64,000 nucleotides of DNA. It comes from Panorpa germanica (Eukaryota; Arthropoda; Insecta; Mecoptera; Panorpidae). Position 1 is the first letter of the stretch; the number at the start of each line of letters is the position of its first letter. This document shows, piece after piece, positions 57,981 through 64,000 of this stretch. The stretch lies in NCBI GenBank assembly GCA_963678705.1, contig OY783205.1:10044001-10108000 (forward strand), in the 5' to 3' direction. The notes under the pieces are model-generated. The model did no database searches and was not told the origin of the DNA. It worked only from the letters and a program-made list of their open reading frames with translations. The position numbers and the translations under genes are program-made.

Positions 57981-60649
57981 ATAAGGAAAATTGTTACATC
58001 TAGATTCGTGTTAGGACTAATGTAAAAATTAAAATCTAAGATTAATTTAGTTTTGGGATCACCCTGCTTCCAGCATCAACGATGCTGTATGCCGGACCGC
58101 AGTCTAAGACCGCGAGATCTAAACTTGACATTGGTTTGATTGGCACAAGTTAATTACAAATTTCTGATTACTTAAAATATGAGATCGCGTTTTGTGATAT
58201 GATACCGACATGTATACATACCTATACATGTAAACAGTGGATTGTAATATGATACAATGAACTGAGAAAGAGGTTAACAGCCCGTCGTCTGACTGACCGT
58301 CATCGAATCCGAAATGATTGTACTTAACTGTAACACAAAAAGAAGGAAAGTAAAAAAATTGTATCATAATGACTTTCTTTACAAATCTAACGTGTGAAAA
58401 TATACTCGTGTATTCATTAAATTGGTCCTCTCAGCGAATTGTAAAGAGATACTTTCATGCAGATTTAGTGCAAGGTCAGGGCTGTAGTGATGGGCGCAGG
58501 AACTGTGAATTATTCGAAGTCTCGACTAAAAGTCCAATTGAATACTTATGTTGTGAATTATCTTAACCGATGTTGAGTTGTAGTCCCATGTTGATCTTAG
58601 AGACAGGTTAGTTTTTGTTCACGAACTATAGTACCGGTTTATCCAAACCAATGGTGACAGTCATGAGCTACATGAATAGCCCTTTGTATTACTAAAAGTG
58701 GCTAAGAACATTATTAAGGCCCAATGTGTAAAGGAAGATAGTAACAAGTTGAGGTTATTCAGATTAATACTAGAAGTGTGATATTTTAATTGGCTATAAC
58801 ATTTAAGTTTTACCTTGTTAAAGTTGTTACATATTACCATTCAATATACATTGCAGTTGTTTGGAACAAGGAACAAGGTGTCATGATCATTTTATCAGTC
58901 ATATTTGGTAAGTATGTAATAAATATTACTTAGAGAAATATTTCTGAGACATAAAACAAGATGAAACTGCTACATACACTTAGTACACTCATTGCGATAA
59001 AAATACTTATCATGCACATATTAAGTTTGAACATAAAATTATTGACGGCACTTATTAAAAAAAGGAATAATTTTAAGATTAAATCCCGCCTCGAAAAAAT
59101 ACAAGATCCGAAGCTGTTAATAGTTGGCATTCGGTAAATTATTGAAAATAATTATATTCGATACAAATGTTGTGCGTAATTAACAGTTTAATAGTAACTT
59201 AAGTTATGAAAAACCTTACTTTGCGATGTGAACATCATTACTTTTTATCTTCTTTGTACACGCTAAGGCAGCTGTTCTCTTGTTTCAACGACGAAAAATA
59301 TCACCTTCAATTATTGAATATACATGAAAGCCGACAATGTCCACTGTCCATGCTGGATGCATTCACCCATGTCCACCTGTGTTTGTACAGTGCTGTGATT
59401 AAACCACTTGACATGAATTAAACTTGTGTTTTAACCAGTATTTTATAATTATGTATGTATAAGTATAAATAAATAATTTCCAAAATATGTACGAGCTTAG
59501 AATATTAATATTAAATTATCTAGACAAGTTGCTGTCAATATAATAAACGATCATCACAATTCAAATTTTTATAATTATTATTATTATAACAACCATTCCT
59601 AATCGATTGGAATCACATCTCCATCACATTCTTTCACACTGTACAGAACTCTGAGGCCACAGAAAACAGAGGCTCTCAAAAGGTGGGATGCTTATTACTA
59701 GTAGTAGTCCAATCGAATAGTCAAAATTTCCCACATTTAACCATAGCATAATTTGTGAATTTGTTGTAGTATTAGTTACCTTTTTTGAAAATGTATAAGT
59801 TAACGACTAAGATTGGAATGTATGCTGCATTACAGATCCAGACTTGCATCGGTAAAACTTATTTTGCTACCAGAACCTAATATGTATAATTATTTTTTAA
59901 TAACTCGCAATATTAAGGAGACATTAACAATTAAAATATTCATTTTGTTTCTTTAGGAACCTAACGCTATAGAAAATACCAATGCATGGTACGTCACATT
60001 CGTTGATTTGGTATCTCTTTTATACAACAGAGAAGCATGCGAGTGTGTGTGTGTGAGATGTCATTTAATACAAACAGTTGAGCTTATATCCCATCAAGTT
60101 GTATATTAGGATTGCTGGGACAAGATAAATATTCTCGATTACTTGTTACTTCTGTGACGTCATGAGCAGAAGTAACAACAACGGTAAAACTGATATTCAA
60201 ATTTTGAGTAGCTGTATATATTTTCAACTTTGAAATATTTCAATAGAAAGAAACACCAATATACGTATGTTAACCTATTGTTCAGTTTTGCGTGGATCGA
60301 AGCACACAAATTTTTATATAGTTTTTAATTTAAATATTTCTCATTGAAAGTGTTCGCAAATTGAACATCGTTTTTATTGAATTGAATTTTGAATATTGAA
60401 CATTGTTTACATATTATTCAAATATTTTATTGTTATATTGAACTTTCCCCGCCTAAGAGAAAAGAATTTCTTGTTATATTGTTATCCTCTTCCATTGTAC
60501 ATTGTTTTAAAGTTAGATTTTTTGTTAGTTTTAAGTTAGTTCTAAAATAAGAGATGTAATTATACGTTTATACGGTAAACGTTTAAAATATATTGTATTA
60601 AGCTTACGTTCATTATTTTCTTCTCAAATAAATAAGTTAGAGATTTATA
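57981..60649. other. Non-coding stretch
   Basis: No recognised gene. Short frames near 58119-58566 and 58930-59421 have no motif. A short (GT)n run lies near 60043. Confidence 0.3.
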
Positions 60650-61083
60650 AAAACAAAAAATATATCTTCTTCTTCTTCTTCAGTGGCTCGACAGCCCCGG
60701 GTGGCCCTGGCCTTCTCAAGAATTTTCTTCCAGGCCTTTTTTTTTTTGGCCATGGTCTTCCAATTGATCACTCTCAGAGTGGCGAAATCTTTTTCTAGGC
60801 AGTCAACCCATCTGAGGCTGGGTCGGCCCCTAGTTCTTGTTCCAGTGGGCTTGGCCAGGAATATTTTCCGTGTTGAACGTTCACTGTTCATTCTAATAAT
60901 GTGCCCAGCCCATTTGATTCTTTGGATTTTTATGTATTTCACAACGTCGGGTTCCCTGAATGCGCGGTAGAGTTCTAGATTTGGGCGTCTGTGCCAAACA
61001 GTATCGACTTGTGTTCCTCCAAAAATAGCTCTTAGTATCCGCCGCTCAAAGATACCCAGAGCATTTTCATCTTTTTGTATCGT
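60650..61083 (-). pseudogene. LINE ORF2 3' end with GAA-repeat tail
   Basis: The minus strand reads DENALGIFERRILRAIFGG, then PNLELYRAFREPDVVKYIKI, then QRIKWAGHIIRMNSERSTRK, GRPSLRWVDCLEKDF, and WKTMAKKKKAWKKILEKARA. This is the well-known C-terminal segment '(R)L.WAGH..RM......K......G.R..GRP..RW.D....D' of insect non-LTR elements. The frame is open through 60637-60942, so it is fairly young or lightly decayed. The (GAA)n at 60667-60681 is the probable 3' tail. The clade (RTE-like or related) is uncertain. Confidence 0.85.
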
Positions 61084-62304
61084 TGTCCAAAAATTTATAA
61101 TTAAATTAAATAAAAAATCAAGTAATAAATTCGCGCTCTATTAAGTTCTTACGCGACGTCCCTTATAGAAAACCACAGGTTTTTTATAAAACTTAACACC
61201 TATATTTCAACCAAAATATGAAATGGAATATAAAAATGAAATAAACGACCCATAAAAAATAAGGTCACAAACCATTAATTCCCGATATATGAATTATGTA
61301 TTATGAAAACATTAAAGTGCCACTGCCTCCCTCACAGAGTCACAGGACATTGTCAGACCATCCGGCGTCTTGATAAATCCGAATGATAATGGATCCCACG
61401 AAGCGACCAGGCGTGCTTTCACTTGTTGCAAACGTTCCCTTTCAGAATGTATTTGTAAGAGTTCAACTAAATATTCATTTTAAACAAACAAGAGTCCATT
61501 GTTATAAACAACAGAGTATAAAACCTGGCTAAGCTAGAATTGAACAGATCAATTCAGCGCCTCAGGTGTACGGCGTTGTCTAATTGTGCTAAAAGGAACG
61601 GAAAGAGAATTGGTGGAAACGTTTATACCGTATTATGATTCGATCAATCAGTGTCAGACAAGGTCAGAACCAGTTTCGTGAGACACGAAGCCTGGAGCAC
61701 CGGCTGCGAGGGAAGGCGCGGGAGGACTTGCGGAGATTTGATTTATGCTAAATTTTACTTTTTAAAATTCACTTTCGATTTAAAGAAATTATTTTATTTC
61801 GTATTGATTAATTGTAAAGAAGATTTTAAACGTGTTGCGCAGTTATATGTAGTCAATGACGAAATATAATATGTTCTTTTTTATTTATTGAAGAAAATCA
61901 ATCAAACCTGATAAAATAGTGTTGAACTAGTGTTGTTATTAAGGTAGTTCGCTAGTTGCAGTGGTAGTCAAGAGCTGAGTGCGATATTGAAACATTACTT
62001 ACACTCCATACATACACTTTGTACACAGATGCATATACAGACAAAACACAATCACACTCTTGAGAAAAATGGCAACGCTGTTGTAACCCTACCCCTTATA
62101 TCTCACTATCTATATATGGTGGTAGTTACTTATTTTATGAGAGCGATTCTACAATCGTCTCAAGCGAAAGTTCGTTTATGGGGATCTGGTTCCCCTTGAG
62201 TCGGATGACCAAGCTAATGCTAATTGTGGAGGCTTCTTTATATATCAGGACTTATTACCTCATCTAATTATATTTCATAAATATATTAGGTTTTACTTAC
62301 TTTT
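61084..62304. other. Non-coding stretch
   Basis: No recognised gene. A GC-richer patch at 61660-61735 (ACCGGCTGCGAGGGAAGGCG) stands out but carries no motif. Confidence 0.3.
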
Positions 62305-63054
62305 TGTACTTTCTCTGCAGGCAGCTTCCTCTGCTTTGGACAATCACTTTATTTAACGCGACACGACCGTTAATTCTAAGTACTTTTACAATTAAAACAA
62401 GGGAATCATTAACACTATTTTCTTTATTATTCAAAAACTTAATTAATACAAATCTTAGTAATTTTAATAATCTTTATGTCAAAGCGACTGACTAATACCC
62501 GAACCACCGACTAAGGGGCGCTACTCCCTTATTAGACGGGGCTGATTAGACAGACCTTTCGATTGACGTCTCCACGTACTAACTGGTTGATTGATCTTGA
62601 TGGACTGACCCCCTCTCCTCTCTATTTCTAAGCTTATATAGTTTAAAGGTCTTTGTTTCAAAAGATGACCTCATTTAAACTCAAATGTTATTTCGTCATC
62701 CCTACTTAAATCAAATGACATTCCGTCATCAGTTCTTTGGACTTTTCATATTTGGTTTTAATATAAACATTATTTGAATCTCCACGTGCCTCACGCCCAA
62801 AAGCTACACGTGTCTTAAACAAAGGAAGTTAATTAATATTTCTCTTAAAAGTTATTGTAAATATTATGTCAGCAATAATATTAATATACGGACATGGTTC
62901 TATCGATAAAACTATACTTAATTTAAACAAAGTTCGCGACATTTAGACGCCTAAAACTATTAAAACTACTTTGTATTTGAACCATCCAATGGTTCCTAAA
63001 TAGTTAGTTAAAATATATTATCAATAATTAATGAATCTATATGGGACTGTTACA
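62305..63054 (-). repeat. LTR (3') of an element running off the right edge
   Basis: On the minus strand it starts TGTAACAGTCCC, directly after a polypurine tract. It has a TATATAAG box (62633-62640), an arthropod initiator TCAGTC (62603-62608) 30-34 nt later, and AATAAA (62423-62428). This is the U3-R-U5 order. The left boundary at 62305 (AAAGTACA on the minus strand) is a guess. The family is probably Ty3/gypsy, and the age is not estimable with one LTR. Confidence 0.55.
62603..62640 (-). promoter_or_regulatory. Core promoter in the LTR (TATA plus initiator)
   Basis: TATATAAG, then TCAGTC with the A about 34 nt from the start of the TATA box: normal arthropod spacing. Confidence 0.55.
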
Positions 63055-63069
63055 TTGCTTCCCGTTTTT
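63055..63069 (-). other. Polypurine tract
   Basis: Minus-strand AAAAACGGGAAGCAA abuts the LTR start TGTAACAG, the usual arrangement for second-strand priming. Confidence 0.55.
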
Positions 63070-64000
63070 AAATTAAAATCTATAATCCAATGATTATAAT
63101 TTTATTAGTCTTTCCCGTGTTTCTAGATTCATTCATAATTGAAACCTTAATAAAATAAATGTAATTTAAAATTTAAATCAATAAATCAATAATATATAGT
63201 CGTTGATAATCAAAATAATTCTTCTTTATCTGCTTTATGTAGGTGATTTTGTTCTCATAATTTCATTTCAAAATACGACAAACTTTGATAAATAAGTGAA
63301 TACTTTTCTTCGTTTCGAATACGCTCTGCCTCGGTTTTGTTTTCGAATGCGGCCTTGTCCTACTGCTTCGCATCTGGCTTCATATTTCCGTAGGTTGCAT
63401 AACCAATACTGATAGTTTTTAATGCTCCATAACATTTGTAAATTCTTGTTCTGTTTACAATACTTGTAGATCAATACACATATGATATATGTTTTCTTCT
63501 TAAGTGATTACTGCTTCACTTAGACCTTTAATTTCTTCTGGATTATTCACGGACTTCGTCATTTCGTATTGTTTTCTTCATCTTTCAATATGCATCGATT
63601 TCATTGGAATCTTCATCTCATAACGGCTTGCATTCTGGTAGTTTCTCTCGTACATTCGATCATTGACTCGTTCAAGTATTCACACTTATTACCTTAGTCT
63701 TACGCATTATGAAAATCAACTACTAGTCTCATCCTTCAGTTCCTCGTTGTTGTAAATGCTGCAATTTATACTCTTACGTAATTATCTTAATTATAAATTC
63801 ATTTTCTGTCTTCTTTTTCTATAATTTCTTACATTTGACATAACAAATTTGGCTCTTGTATAGCTCTTTTACTAATAATTCGATTAACTTTACTTAGAAG
63901 TTATAGTCATTACAAAATATGAATTTATTTCATAACATATCTTAATTTCTAGTTATTTTATTTATATTTTAAACATAACATGTAAATATCTTACGGCATG
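63070..64000 (-). mobile_element. Internal part of the right-edge LTR element (fossil)
   Basis: By position this should be the 3' part of the internal region. The minus strand has short coding-like pieces but no motif I can assign, so it looks broken or is untranslated. The rest lies outside the window. Confidence 0.35.

Overview
This is AT-rich arthropod DNA, most probably from an insect. The evidence is the mix of copia-type and Ty3/gypsy LTR elements, Jockey-like and other LINEs, mariner and hAT elements and an animal Helitron, together with short GT-AG introns and an arthropod-type initiator. I cannot name the order or species. Almost all of the window is transposable-element sequence of many ages. 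Only one host gene is well supported.

Layout. 0-6.9 kb: a decayed LINE ORF1 interrupted by a nested inverted-repeat element, a TTAA-flanked MITE, a small Ty3/gypsy pol piece and a hAT remnant. 6.9-10.4 kb: a copia-family element with two identical 234-bp LTRs. 10.6-12.06 kb: an F-box-like/leucine-rich-repeat gene with a 64-nt intron. 12.9-15.5 kb: one arm of a long-TIR element, a mariner remnant, LINE and hAT pieces and a solo gypsy LTR. 15.5-27.2 kb: mostly non-coding, with an 805-bp hAT-type element with a perfect 8-bp target duplication, hAT and LINE remnants, a tandem repeat and two weak candidate host exons. 27.3-36.96 kb: a (TA)n locus holding a Ty3/gypsy element and then two 2,972-bp Helitrons in mirror image with only 32 bp between them. 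37-43 kb: small hAT MITEs, a tRNA-like sequence, an internally deleted mariner next to a Jockey-like ORF2 end, and a 230-bp TA-rich microsatellite. 45-55 kb: a piggyBac-like MITE ending in 17 Gs, a decayed LINE gag-like ORF1, and a 3.5-kb element with ~700-bp terminal inverted repeats whose coding remains look like a FEN1/XPG-type nuclease joined to a CXC (tesmin/TSO1) domain. 55-64 kb: mostly non-coding, a LINE 3' end, and an LTR with recognisable promoter signals whose element runs off the right edge.

Main points. The best candidates for something new are the Helitron mirror pair, whose symmetry begins and ends at the Helitron termini, and the long-TIR element with nuclease/CXC coding remains and no visible DDE transposase. 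The genes do not form a pathway. What connects the features is insertion history: elements landed in TA tracts, inside one another, and just upstream of the one host gene.
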